Shown: positions 42,511 through 51,573, numbered from the stretch's first letter. The stretch is 64,000 nt of DNA from Caldilineales bacterium (GCA_024102915.1 JAGFJG010000121.1:1-64000), one strand, 5' to 3'. Program-made: numbers and translations. Notes: generated by a model from the sequence alone, not told the origin.

Positions 42511-45159
42511 ATGGATATCGCTGAATACTTTTTAACCAACCACTGGAGTATTGTCCGCGACTCCAACCTCTCGGAAACACCTCCGATCTATTTGTCACCA
42601 GACGACCTCGATCTGTCGATACTGACAAAACGCATGCTCAGATATTATCGCGACGGCATCTACCGTCACCAGTTCCTGGCGATTGAACAAGCACTCAGCG
42701 GAAGAAATATTTGCATGACCACTACAACTGCGTCAGGCAAGAGCCTTGTGTTCTATATCTGTGGGGTCGAATTACTAAGTCGAAATCCACACAGTACAAT
42801 CCTGGCTATGTATCCACTGAAGGCTCTGACCGATGAGCAGGAACATAAGTGGGTTGATGCAGTAGGACAAACCGGTGTCAAAATTAAAGTTGGCAGGATA
42901 GATGGCTCCGTTCACTCAAGTAAACGAAAAAAAATCATCCAAGAATCGTCAATTGTCATAATGACGCCAGATGTCGTTCACGCATGGCTGATGTCGAATT
43001 TGCAGGAGCGAGGAGTCATCAATTTTCTTCAGAATCTGAAATTGGTGGTGATAGATGAGGCGCACACGTACACCGGCGTATTTGGCAGTAATGCAGCCTA
43101 TCTGTTTAGACGATTGCAACAGATAACGAACATGCTCGGGTCAAAGCCGCTTTATATTTCTGCATCGGCTACGATCAACGATCCGGTTGGGCATTTGAAA
43201 AAACTGGTCGGATTGGATTTTGCAATTATCGATCGGAATGAAGATTCATCAGGCCAAAAGGCAAGACGCCTGCTGATGGTTGAACCACCGGATGAAAAGG
43301 ATGTGCTTACACACCTTACTGACCTCATGATCCAGGTCACTGAGAAAACAGACCATCGCTTTATAACTTTTGTCGACAGTCGTAAACAGACCGAGCAGCT
43401 TGCTTCCGTCGTACGACGTAGCGTTGAGCAAGAATATGATGAGGTCGATATCGAGTACGACATTTTGGAAAAACTACGGGTTTTTCCGTTTCGAGCCGGT
43501 TATGAGACATCGGACAGAAAAATCATTCAGGATAAGCTTCAACAAGGTTCGATCAGAGGGGTGATAAGTACTAGCGCTCTCGAAATGGGGATTGACATCC
43601 CCTGGCTAACATTGGGAATTCTGTTCGGTATACCTTATTCAGCAACCAGTTATTTTCAGCGCATTGGGCGAGTTGGACGACACGCAGATGGAACGGTAAT
43701 CGTAGTAAATAATGGTTCGATCCTTTCAAACAGGATATTCCGCCATCCAGAAACACTGGACATAATGCCGCTGAGTGAGGGGGCTCTCTATCTTGAAAAC
43801 AGCCGTATTCAGTATATTCATGCAATGTGTCTGGCAAGGCAGGGTGGCGAGTACGATTCTGTTGTGGGTGCGGGGGTAATCGACTCTGATTTTCATGCGG
43901 CTGATAATTTTGATGAAGCATTTGTACAACTATGCAAGCAAGAGCGCGTTGGTGAAATTACAACTGAACTACAGGCGTTGAAACTTGAAGCCGGTAATGA
44001 CCCGAATCACGTGTTTCCCTTGCGAGATTGTGAGGTGCAGTACCGGGTTCATACTCAAGGAAAATCAGAGCCACAAAAACATTTGGGGACATTGTCTTTT
44101 AGTCAAGTGATGCGTGAAGCATATCCCGGCGCTGTGTACTACTACCAGACACAACCCTTCCGAGTTGTTCGCGTTTTGAACCGCCAGAGAGAAATACTGG
44201 TACGGTACGAGAAGCGCTATACGACGAAACCCACCACTATTCCAACACTTGTATTTCCCAACCTTTCCGAAGGTAATGTCTACCAATCCTTGCAGTTCGA
44301 TGGATTACTTACCGTTGAGTGCAACGTTCAAATCAGGGAAACCATAGTGGGATTCAAGGAGCGTAGAGGGCCAAATGAGTTTAACAATCAGTACCCATTG
44401 GATTTTAGCCTGGGCTACTTCTTCGATCAGGAACGTTTTGAGAGGAACTATTTTTCATCGGGTGTGTTGTTTGCGCATCCGAGCCTGGAGCGAGATGACA
44501 TTGATCGCGCAATTTTAGCGGAGATACTTTTCGAAGCATTCCTCATCCAAGTTCCGTTCGAGCGACAGGACTTGAGATTCGCTGCAGATCGTTTCCGTAT
44601 TAGTAGAGGTTCGTTCGCAGAAGGGAGCAGATTTCTCTGCATTTATGATCAAACCTATGGAAGCCTGCGTCTGTCCAGTCGCCTGATGGAAGCAGAGACT
44701 CTTCGAGGCATGTTAGAAAAGGCTTTGGAAATTGCGACTTATGATGATAGTTTTGCAGTCTCCCCGTCTACTTTGGAAGTATTACGACTACTGCTGGACG
44801 CCTCAAATAAAGAGCCCGTTGCTGAGGTAATACGTGAACACATTTACGAAGAAATAGAGAATTCCGCCTTAGTGATAATGCCTGGTTCAATTGGATTGTA
44901 TCCGGATTACAACAACGAAGAGTTCCGAGTTGATTCGGTTTTATTCACACCGAGAGGGCTCGTCTATCGAGGCAAACGAATATCATTACAAGGACCTCGT
45001 TTTGAAGAAGTGGATGTTACAGTGCCGGTCGACAAAATCGTCGCTATTGAAGGACAAAGCAAATTTGGTTGCTACAATTACGACACTGGCGAGACCAGGC
45101 CGTACTCTTCCACCAAGAGAGCTTCATCGGCTCGTGACACGATCACAATTGGGAAATAG
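42511..45159 (+). CDS. SF2 DEAH-box helicase (YprA/MrfA-like) lacking the usual zinc cysteines
   Basis: This 882-residue helicase is preceded by a strong GGAGGTGA site. Two RecA domains carry motif I TTASGKS (72-78), II DEAH (182-185), III SASAT (217-221), IV VDSRKQTE (288-295), V STSALEMGIDIP (353-364) and VI QRIGRVGR (383-390). These are the motifs of YprA/MrfA and Lhr-like DNA helicases. The C-terminal 450 residues correspond loosely to the region after the helicase core but contain only isolated cysteines and no CxxC, unlike the four-Cys MrfA domain. The gene is A/T-rich and foreign-looking. It is probably co-transcribed with the GIY-YIG gene, and the two may form a DNA defence or repair module. 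Confidence 0.88.
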   Translation: MDIAEYFLTNHWSIVRDSNLSETPPIYLSPDDLDLSILTKRMLRYYRDGIYRHQFLAIEQALSGRNICMTTTTASGKSLVFYICGVELLSRNPHSTILAMYPLKALTDEQEHKWVDAVGQTGVKIKVGRIDGSVHSSKRKKIIQESSIVIMTPDVVHAWLMSNLQERGVINFLQNLKLVVIDEAHTYTGVFGSNAAYLFRRLQQITNMLGSKPLYISASATINDPVGHLKKLVGLDFAIIDRNEDSSGQKARRLLMVEPPDEKDVLTHLTDLMIQVTEKTDHRFITFVDSRKQTEQLASVVRRSVEQEYDEVDIEYDILEKLRVFPFRAGYETSDRKIIQDKLQQGSIRGVISTSALEMGIDIPWLTLGILFGIPYSATSYFQRIGRVGRHADGTVIVVNNGSILSNRIFRHPETLDIMPLSEGALYLENSRIQYIHAMCLARQGGEYDSVVGAGVIDSDFHAADNFDEAFVQLCKQERVGEITTELQALKLEAGNDPNHVFPLRDCEVQYRVHTQGKSEPQKHLGTLSFSQVMREAYPGAVYYYQTQPFRVVRVLNRQREILVRYEKRYTTKPTTIPTLVFPNLSEGNVYQSLQFDGLLTVECNVQIRETIVGFKERRGPNEFNNQYPLDFSLGYFFDQERFERNYFSSGVLFAHPSLERDDIDRAILAEILFEAFLIQVPFERQDLRFAADRFRISRGSFAEGSRFLCIYDQTYGSLRLSSRLMEAETLRGMLEKALEIATYDDSFAVSPSTLEVLRLLLDASNKEPVAEVIREHIYEEIENSALVIMPGSIGLYPDYNNEEFRVDSVLFTPRGLVYRGKRISLQGPRFEEVDVTVPVDKIVAIEGQSKFGCYNYDTGETRPYSSTKRASSARDTITIGK

Positions 45160-45229
45160 AGGATTCCATACCGGAAGTGTAGGTTTTTCAACAATTTGGC
45201 CAGACATGTTTCATACCTGATACGTCGAA

Positions 45230-45291
45230 ACCCGAAGGGTGCTACTTTGAGATCAAGATGGCTACCAGTTGCAGCGTGACGCCCTTCGGGT
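45230..45291. repeat. 10-bp inverted repeat between converging helicase and ABC genes
   Basis: ACCCGAAGGG (45230-45239) and CCCTTCGGGT (45282-45291) are perfect inverse copies around a 42-nt spacer. They lie in the 138-bp gap between two convergent 3' ends. The site may be a bidirectional transcript end or another small dispersed repeat, and also marks the right border of the A/T-rich segment. Confidence 0.5.
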
Positions 45292-45297
45292 CCGGAT

Positions 45298-46107
45298 TCA
45301 CATCAGGATCACCGCCACGACATACGGCGCAAATGCCAGCAAGGCCAGAGCCGGATGCCCGCGGTGGGTTTTATTGGCGCTGTCCCAACTGAAGAGGTAA
45401 ATAGCCAGCCCGTAGCTGATGACAATGCTTGCGGCCAGAACCACCACGGAGATCATCGGATCGAACAGCGTCACCCGATCGTAAGCCAGGCCCTCGAACG
45501 CCTGCATGGCATGGGTGGAGGGCAGAAGTGCGGCGAATCTCTGGAATCTTTCGGGCAGGATGGCGAGCGGCATCATCAGACCGCCGATGAGCATCGAGGG
45601 CAGAAAGATGAGCTGAGACCACAACACGACCGCACGGGCGCTGCTGGCGATGACGCCGATGAGAGCGCCGATGCCGCCGAAGGTCAGGGCTGTGAGCAAG
45701 GTCAGGCCGACGAATGCAGACCAGTTCAACGGCTGGGCTCCGCCGAACAGGGCGGGAGCAGTGACCATGATCAGGGCGGAGGCGATCAGGGCGTGGAAGA
45801 TTGTGGTGAGGGTGGGTACGGCCAGAATCGAGGCGACCGGCACGCCATTTATCTTAAAACTTCTGTACACGCCTTTTTCGCGAGATTCGACCAGCGGGTT
45901 CGGCAATCCCAACAGGCAACTGGCCATGATGGTGAAAATGACCATTGCCGGGATCATCGTCTCTTTGAAAAGGGGATTGATCTGCGTCATCACCAGGCCC
46001 ATCATCGCATAGAAGGCCAGGGGGAACAGGTAGTTCATCAGCATGGCGCTGGAACTGCGCAGGCCTGTTTTGAATTCGAATGAGAAGTGGCGGGCGAATG
46101 CTGTCAT
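45298..46107 (-). CDS. ABC-2 type transporter permease
   Basis: This 269-residue membrane protein has six predicted helices and is of the ABC-2 exporter permease type. Visible parts are LMNYLFPLAFYAMMGLVMTQ, VESREKGVYRSFKINGVPV (the typical cytoplasmic elbow of DrrB/YadH-like permeases), and SQLIFLPSMLIGGLMMPLAI. The start overlaps the end of the ATPase gene by 4 bp, so the two are coupled. Together they would export a drug, lipid or peptide. Divergent two-component genes probably control it. Confidence 0.93.
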   Translation of the reverse strand: MTAFARHFSFEFKTGLRSSSAMLMNYLFPLAFYAMMGLVMTQINPLFKETMIPAMVIFTIMASCLLGLPNPLVESREKGVYRSFKINGVPVASILAVPTLTTIFHALIASALIMVTAPALFGGAQPLNWSAFVGLTLLTALTFGGIGALIGVIASSARAVVLWSQLIFLPSMLIGGLMMPLAILPERFQRFAALLPSTHAMQAFEGLAYDRVTLFDPMISVVVLAASIVISYGLAIYLFSWDSANKTHRGHPALALLAFAPYVVAVILM

Positions 46108-47021
46108 GATCGGCCTCCATTACCGGTGATTTCCAGGAAGCGTTCTTCCAGAGAGGGGCGCTCGACTCGCAGGTCGATGAGCCTGTCATGGTGATCGTCG
46201 AGATAGTTCAGGATGCCGCTGACGGTGGGGCCAGGGTTGGCGCTGAAGAAAACGGAATAATCCTCGTGCTGAGTGCGTTGTTGTACTGCGGGAAAGTCGA
46301 TGCCATTTTGCTGCAAGATGGATTGTTCCGATCTCACCGAGACTTTGGTCAATCCCGCGCCGGTTGCGGTCAAATCCTGCGGAGTTCCTTCGGCCACGAT
46401 CTTGCCATGAAGCAGAATGGCGACACGGTCGGCCATTTTCTCCGCTTCGGCCATGTCGTGCGTGGCCAGAATGATCGTTGCGCCTGCATCCCGAAGCTCC
46501 TTCATCAGGCTGTGCAGTTCGCTGCGGGATTCCACATCCAGTCCGGCGGTCGGCTCGTCCAGGATGAGGACGGGTGGGTTGTGCGCAACCGCCAGGGCCA
46601 GGGCCAGTCGCCGTTGTTGGCCGGTGGATAGTTGGTGATATTGCGTCGAGCGCTTGGCTGCGAGACCCATCCGTTCGATCAAATCCGGGCGGAATGGCGC
46701 GTTGTGATAGGCGCAGAAAAAGCGCATGGCCTCGTCCACCGTCATGTTGTCGGGCAACGCCGAGGTCTGCAACTGCACGCCGATCAAGTTCTTCAGCTTC
46801 CGAGGCTCGCGACCGGGATCCACGCCCAGGATATCGAGCGTTCCGCCATCGGAGCGGCGTAGTCCTTCCAGGCATTCCAGCGTCGAGGTCTTGCCGGCGC
46901 CATTCGGCCCCAGCAGCCCGAAAATTTCGCCGCGCTGCACCTGAAAGCTGATTCCTTCGACAGCGACGACCTGGCCATAAACCTTTCGGAAATCCTTTAC
47001 ATTCAATACTGGTTCGGACAT
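46104..47021 (-). CDS. ABC transporter ATP-binding protein (DrrA/CcmA type)
   Basis: The protein has 305 residues from the ATG at 47021 (GGAGG 7 nt upstream); the longer frame to 47102 is less likely. Walker A is GPNGAGKTST, the ABC signature LSTGQQRRLALALA, Walker B LILDEPTAGLD, and the switch histidine is in ATHDMAEAE. A C-terminal extension of about 80 residues follows, as in DrrA/NodI-type exporters. It powers the adjacent permease. It is divergent from the histidine kinase with a 171-bp shared control region. Confidence 0.96.
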   Translation of the reverse strand: MSEPVLNVKDFRKVYGQVVAVEGISFQVQRGEIFGLLGPNGAGKTSTLECLEGLRRSDGGTLDILGVDPGREPRKLKNLIGVQLQTSALPDNMTVDEAMRFFCAYHNAPFRPDLIERMGLAAKRSTQYHQLSTGQQRRLALALAVAHNPPVLILDEPTAGLDVESRSELHSLMKELRDAGATIILATHDMAEAEKMADRVAILLHGKIVAEGTPQDLTATGAGLTKVSVRSEQSILQQNGIDFPAVQQRTQHEDYSVFFSANPGPTVSGILNYLDDHHDRLIDLRVERPSLEERFLEITGNGGRS

Positions 47022-47137
47022 CGGTAATCCTCCTGAGTTCTGAATCGAGGTCATCATGACCAGCGACAGTTCCATCATAGGGCAATGCCGGGGTCCCCGC
47101 ATCGTCTATTCGTGCAAACCGGCATTGCCCTTTTGGA

Positions 47138-47183
47138 CACTGTCCGCCCGGACAATGTTTGCCCCGCTCGATGCGGGTATAAT
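47138..47183 (+). promoter_or_regulatory. Palindrome and -10 box in front of the histidine-kinase gene
   Basis: CACTGTCCG (47138-47146) and CGGACAATG (47149-47157) form an 8-of-9 inverted repeat with a 2-bp centre, upstream of TATAAT (47178-47183). The start codon at 47193 is about 10 nt past that box, so the transcript would be almost leaderless. The palindrome lies where the -35 should be and could bind the partner NarL-type regulator; it also faces the divergent ABC genes. Confidence 0.5.
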
Positions 47184-47192
47184 GAAAACGCC

Positions 47193-48449
47193 ATGAAATC
47201 ACCCGCCCAACCTGAATCCGCCTTACCGCCAGAAACGCGTCGTTCGTCGCTCACCTTCCGCCGCGTTGGCGACGAACGCATTTTCATGATCATTGTTGTG
47301 ATCGCCCTGGGGCTGATCTACGCGTTCTCAGTCTTACAAACGCCCGCTCTGCAACAGCCGTTGCCGCTGGTCGTTTTCACGATCCTGATGCTCCTTTATA
47401 CGGCGCTGTTCGCCTTGCCGATGCTGCGGGAACTCAACCGCATTCAAACCATCGCCTATCTGATCGTTCAGATGGGATTGGCGTTCGTCCTCATGCTGAT
47501 AACTTCGCAAGCGGCGCTGGCTTTTGGCATCGTAGCGCCGTTGATCGGGATGTCGATGGGCATGCTGCCTTTACGAGAGGCGGTGGCGGCCGTCTTGCTG
47601 TTGTTGCTCATGTCGGCGCTGGCAGTAACGCTACGCTCAGGTTGGGCGGAGTTGGGAGCCTGGCCGCTAATCGTGATCCCGCTGACGCTGTTTATTGTCA
47701 TCTATGTGGCGCTCTACGGCAGACAGGCGGCCGCACGGGCCGATGCGCAGGCCCTGGCCCTTGAATTGGATGCGGCCAATTCTGAGCTTGCCGCCTACGC
47801 CGAACAGGTCGAAGCGCTGACGCTGGCAGATGAACGTCAGCGTATGGCCCGTGAGTTGCACGATACACTGGCGCAGGGCGTGGCCGGGCTGATTCTGCAA
47901 TTGGAGGCTGTACAGGCTCGGCTGGAAATGGGCGACGCTGAGCGCGCCCAGGCGATCGTCGGACAGGCGATGGTGCGCGCACGCAGCACATTGGCTGAAG
48001 CCCGTGCCGCCATCGATGACTTGCGCGAGCCTGAGAACGCCAGCCGTGACCTGGCTGATGACATTGAGGCCGAGGTTTTGCATTTCCGGGCGGTCACTTC
48101 GATTCCCTGCCACCTGGAGCTAACCCTGCCCGCCGATCTGCCCGACGATGTGCAAACCTGCGCCCATACCGCCGTGGCGGAAGGACTGGCGAATGCAGCC
48201 CGCCATGCTCACGCCACCGAAGCATGGGTGTCGGTGACTGCCGGAGTGAACGAACTATCGGTGGAGGTCCGTGACAACGGCGTCGGGTTCGACGCAAATA
48301 GGCCAATGCCAGCGGGGCATTATGGGTTGATGGGTCTGCGCGAGCGCGCGGGCTTGCTCAACGGCTCGGTCATTGTTCGAAGCTTGTCAGGGCAGGGAAC
48401 GACACTGACGGTACGGTTGCCGCTCAACTCGGAGACCGCCCATGCCTGA
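47193..48449 (+). CDS. Sensor histidine kinase (NarL/DesK-type, HisKA_3)
   Basis: The protein has 418 residues from the ATG at 47193 (upstream in-frame codons lack a site). It has about six hydrophobic helices (about 28-190), then a coiled linker, a HisKA_3 dimerisation domain with phospho-acceptor His223 in MARELHDTLAQG, and an HATPase_c domain (EGLANAARHAHA, VRDNGVGFD, GHYGLMGLRERAGLL). No large extracellular loop is present, so sensing is probably within the membrane, as in DesK/LiaS. The 8-bp overlap with the next gene couples the pair. The divergent ABC exporter is a likely target. Confidence 0.95.
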   Translation: MKSPAQPESALPPETRRSSLTFRRVGDERIFMIIVVIALGLIYAFSVLQTPALQQPLPLVVFTILMLLYTALFALPMLRELNRIQTIAYLIVQMGLAFVLMLITSQAALAFGIVAPLIGMSMGMLPLREAVAAVLLLLLMSALAVTLRSGWAELGAWPLIVIPLTLFIVIYVALYGRQAAARADAQALALELDAANSELAAYAEQVEALTLADERQRMARELHDTLAQGVAGLILQLEAVQARLEMGDAERAQAIVGQAMVRARSTLAEARAAIDDLREPENASRDLADDIEAEVLHFRAVTSIPCHLELTLPADLPDDVQTCAHTAVAEGLANAARHAHATEAWVSVTAGVNELSVEVRDNGVGFDANRPMPAGHYGLMGLRERAGLLNGSVIVRSLSGQGTTLTVRLPLNSETAHA

Positions 48450-49095
48450 CCCCATCCGAGTCCTGATTGTCGATGACCACCAACTGGTGCGAGAGGGGCT
48501 GCACCTCATCCTCGAAACCAATCCCGAGATGCTGGTGGTGGGGGAAGCCCAGAATGGGGAAGAAGGCGTGCGGATGGCTGCCGAACTGCATCCCCACGTC
48601 GTGCTGATGGATTTGCGCATGCCGGTGATGGACGGCATTACGGCCATCCAACATCTGCGCCGCAATCAGCCCGACGTCGCCGTCGTCATTCTCACAACCT
48701 ACAACGAAGACGACTTGATGCTGCAAGGCCTGCGCGCTGGCGCTCGCGGGTATCTGCTCAAGGACACGGATCGGCGGACCCTGATCGACACCATTCAGGC
48801 GGCAGCCCGCGGCGAGACGCTGCTCGGCGCCGATGTGATGAATCGCCTGCTCGACCACACCACCGGCCCAACCCAGACGCTATCGACAACATCACAGCTC
48901 GAATTATCGCCGCGCGAGCGGGAAGTCCTGGAAGCGGCGGCGCGCGGAGAACGGAACAAAGAGATCGCCTACAGCCTGGGCATCAGCGAGCGCACTGTGA
49001 AGGCGCACCTCACCAGTATTTACAACAAATTCGGCGTCGATTCCCGTGCAGCAGCGATTGCGGTGGCGGCACAACAGGGGTTGTTGCCGGATTAA
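48442..49095 (+). CDS. NarL/LuxR-family response regulator
   Basis: This 217-residue response regulator has a receiver domain with acidic pair Asp11-Asp12, phospho-acceptor Asp57 in VLMDLRMPVMDG, and Lys in LLKDTD. A C-terminal LuxR-type helix-turn-helix has LSPREREVLEAAARGERNKE, then ISERTVKAHLTSIYNKF. It is the partner of the kinase, whose gene it overlaps by 8 bp. It probably binds the palindrome upstream of the kinase or the shared control region. Confidence 0.97.
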   Translation: MPDPIRVLIVDDHQLVREGLHLILETNPEMLVVGEAQNGEEGVRMAAELHPHVVLMDLRMPVMDGITAIQHLRRNQPDVAVVILTTYNEDDLMLQGLRAGARGYLLKDTDRRTLIDTIQAAARGETLLGADVMNRLLDHTTGPTQTLSTTSQLELSPREREVLEAAARGERNKEIAYSLGISERTVKAHLTSIYNKFGVDSRAAAIAVAAQQGLLPD

Positions 49096-49202
49096 ACAGG
49101 GCAATCGCCAATGACCTCATGCTGTCAAAAAAACCATTTGACCGCGCCAGGAGGCTTTGGTATGATTGCTTACGCTAAAATCGACGACAAGTCAAGCCTA
49201 AG

Positions 49203-49889
49203 TCACTGATTTCCCAGTAGGCGATCCAACAATGCATCGAGTTGGTCGAGCCACCCCCGATGGCTTCTCGTCCGGTCAACTTTCGATGATTGAGGGAGCG
49301 TCTGGTTTGCGGTGTTTTCACGACGATGCTCTCCCACCAAAAGCGATTCAGCACGGTCGATCATCCCTTCGAGGTCGTTGGTACGCGGGCGGCTTTTTCT
49401 GGCGTCTGTACTTTCTTCCGAACCGGATTGCACTCTCTTTTTACGCCGGTCTGTCTTTTCGGACCACGGCGTTGGCATGTAGCCGGGCGCCTGACTGGAG
49501 GTGGAGACAACGTTGGCTTGATCAAAAGGCTGGTTCAGCAATTCGACACCAGCGCTCATCAACACATATTCCGCCCAGCGCGCCTGCGAACGTTTGACCG
49601 AGAAATAGAAGTTTTCATGGTCGTGCAGGATCGTGAACGATGGGACGCCGTAACGTCGTAACAACGCCTGCACCTCTTCCAAGGAATGCGCGCCTTCTCG
49701 TGGAATCGTAAATTGAAAACCCGTGATTCCTGTCGCCCCCCCCACAACTTCTCCCAGTACGCCAGCGACGCCATTCTTGTCAGCGGCCCGTTTATAATTG
49801 GCGTGACGAATTGCCGACAGGCCGCCAAGAATGCGGGAAATCGGATTTATCGGTCCGAGTATTGCATCGAATAACTCAAATGGGTCCAT
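49203..49889 (-). CDS. Hypothetical protein with charged tail
   Basis: The protein has 228 residues from the ATG at 49889 (GGTGAG upstream). I recognise no family. The N-terminal 120 residues contain GVAGVLGEVVGGATGITGFQ and IPREGAHSLEEVQALLRRYG, followed by VPSFTILHDHENFYFSVKRSQARWAEYVLMSAG, which looks like a folded alpha/beta domain. Residues 135-210 are charged and probably disordered (RRKKRVQSGSEESTDARKSRP). It ends in a short amphipathic helix, LDQLDALLDRLLG. It is soluble, with no signal. It sits alone between the two-component genes and a divergent small membrane protein. Confidence 0.65.
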   Translation of the reverse strand: MDPFELFDAILGPINPISRILGGLSAIRHANYKRAADKNGVAGVLGEVVGGATGITGFQFTIPREGAHSLEEVQALLRRYGVPSFTILHDHENFYFSVKRSQARWAEYVLMSAGVELLNQPFDQANVVSTSSQAPGYMPTPWSEKTDRRKKRVQSGSEESTDARKSRPRTNDLEGMIDRAESLLVGEHRRENTANQTLPQSSKVDRTRSHRGWLDQLDALLDRLLGNQ

Positions 49890-50035
49890 CAATTCTCACC
49901 TTGGTCAACTCAACGCAATCGAGAAAACGTACGAGAAGTTATCTACCATTTTAGCGAACATATGTTCTGTCGTCAATAATTGAATTGACGATCTCATCAA
50001 CTTCCACTCGGCATCAAGATTTCTTTGAGGACGAA

Positions 50036-50347
50036 ATGGATTTCCCCCCAATTGAAGTTCCTGGCAATGTATATTTTGGTATTTTTCTTGTTTTGCTATC
50101 CATTTTCTGTAGATTACAGGCGGTGAAAAGGGGAAGGGGTTGGGTGACGGCAAATTCGTTTCAGAAACCGAGTTTAGATGGCAGAGATGCGCCGATGACC
50201 CTGGTTTTTCGCGGCGTCACAGGGGGCATCGGTTGGCTTTTTTTCATGGCGCTTTTCCTTGGCTTTCTCTTCGCCGGCATTGACTTTATCCTTTTTGATG
50301 GCAAGACAACGATTGGTTTGTTGGACCAGTTCACAAGCATGATCTAG
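50036..50347 (+). CDS. Small two-helix membrane protein
   Basis: The protein has 103 residues from the ATG at 50036, which has TTTGAGGA 5 nt upstream; the frame is open 17 codons further. One helix near the N-terminus (VYFGIFLVLLSIFCRLQAV) and one in the second half (GWLFFMALFLGFLFAGIDFI) flank a polar loop with a basic KRGRGW patch. No family is recognised. It is divergent from the hypothetical protein and about 230 nt before moxR. Confidence 0.55.
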   Translation: MDFPPIEVPGNVYFGIFLVLLSIFCRLQAVKRGRGWVTANSFQKPSLDGRDAPMTLVFRGVTGGIGWLFFMALFLGFLFAGIDFILFDGKTTIGLLDQFTSMI

Positions 50348-50424
50348 ACTTTAATCTGCTGAGCGACAGGGTTTTTGCAGGGGCGTTTTTCCCTGGCGGC
50401 GGGGTTTCAGTGATGGGGATTGGC

Positions 50425-50433
50425 TGCTATAAT
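50425..50433 (+). promoter_or_regulatory. Extended -10 promoter of the Bat operon
   Basis: TGCTATAAT is an extended -10 element with a full TATAAT hexamer (50428-50433). The -35 region 17 bp upstream is weak (TTTCAG, 50405-50410), as usual for extended -10 promoters. It would give a 5' leader of about 140 nt ahead of moxR. Confidence 0.55.
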
Positions 50434-50578
50434 GGACTGAGTTTTCGTCTGGCACTTGCTTAAGTCCCCCTTAAGTTAAGCGCTAGGTGCGGATAAAGTC
50501 ATCCGCAACATAATTTGATAGTCTGGGACTGTTTCTCACACTTTTAGTCCCCCCAGCTTTTCCCCAGGAGATTGTTCC

Positions 50579-51565
50579 ATGACGATGACGCGAGACCTGA
50601 GCGCTCAGGTACGTGATGAGGCGGCCTTTGTGCCTGCGCTGCTTGCCGAGATCAACAAGATCATGGTGGGGCAGGAAGCGCTTGTCGATAGGGTTCTGAT
50701 TGCATTGCTGGCAAATGGCCACATCCTTTTGGAGGGTGTGCCAGGTCTGGCCAAAACGCTGTTGATCAAAACAGTCGCCGAAGCGATTGCCGCCGACTTT
50801 GCCCGCATTCAATTCACGCCCGATCTTTTGCCTGCGGACCTGGTGGGCACTCAGATTTATAACCCGCGCACTTATAACTTCAGCGTTCACAAAGGCCCTA
50901 TCTTCGCCAATTTGGTGCTGGCGGATGAAATCAATCGCGCCCCCGCCAAGGTGCAGAGCGCATTGTTGGAAGCCATGCAAGAGCGACAGGTGACGATCGG
51001 GGAACAGACCTTCCCCATGGATAATCTGTTCATGGTGCTGGCTACACAGAACCCGATCGAGCAGGAAGGCACCTATCCGCTGCCCGAGGCTCAGGTCGAC
51101 CGCTTCATGTTAAAGGCCAAGGTGACCTATCCGACGCGAGCGGAAGAGCGGCTGATCATCGACCGCATGACCACCGGCGAATTGCCGGAAGTCAAGCCCG
51201 TAGTCTCGCCGCAACAGATCATGCGTGCGCGCCAGGTCGTCAATCAGGTTTACGTGGACGATCGGATCAAGAACTACGTGCTCGACCTCGTCACCGTCAC
51301 ACGCTCGCCGGGCGAGAATGGCTTGAGCGACCTGAATACATTGATCAGCTTCGGAGCTTCGCCGCGCGGCAGCATCAACCTGATTCTGGCGGCCAAGGCG
51401 CATGCATTCCTGCGCGGTCGCGCCTTCGTCACCCCCGAAGATATCAAGCAGATTGCGCCGGACGTGTTGCGCCATCGCATCATCACCTCATTCGAAGCGG
51501 AAGCTGAGGGCATCTCTTCAGATCACATCGTGCGCCGCATCCTCGACCACACCGACGTTCCCTGA
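50579..51565 (+). CDS. MoxR-family AAA+ ATPase
   Basis: This 328-residue MoxR ATPase acts as a chaperone for von Willebrand factor proteins. Walker A is GVPGLAKTLL, Walker B LVLADEINRAP, and the MoxR signature is KVQSALLEAMQERQVTIG, with sensor 1 ATQNPIEQEGTYPLPEAQ and a C-terminal lid. AGGAGA lies 8 nt before the ATG. It is the first gene of a Bat-type operon that continues to about 60.5 kb; it probably acts on the BatA/BatB proteins encoded downstream. Confidence 0.97.
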   Translation: MTMTRDLSAQVRDEAAFVPALLAEINKIMVGQEALVDRVLIALLANGHILLEGVPGLAKTLLIKTVAEAIAADFARIQFTPDLLPADLVGTQIYNPRTYNFSVHKGPIFANLVLADEINRAPAKVQSALLEAMQERQVTIGEQTFPMDNLFMVLATQNPIEQEGTYPLPEAQVDRFMLKAKVTYPTRAEERLIIDRMTTGELPEVKPVVSPQQIMRARQVVNQVYVDDRIKNYVLDLVTVTRSPGENGLSDLNTLISFGASPRGSINLILAAKAHAFLRGRAFVTPEDIKQIAPDVLRHRIITSFEAEAEGISSDHIVRRILDHTDVP

Positions 51566-51573
51566 CAGCGGCC

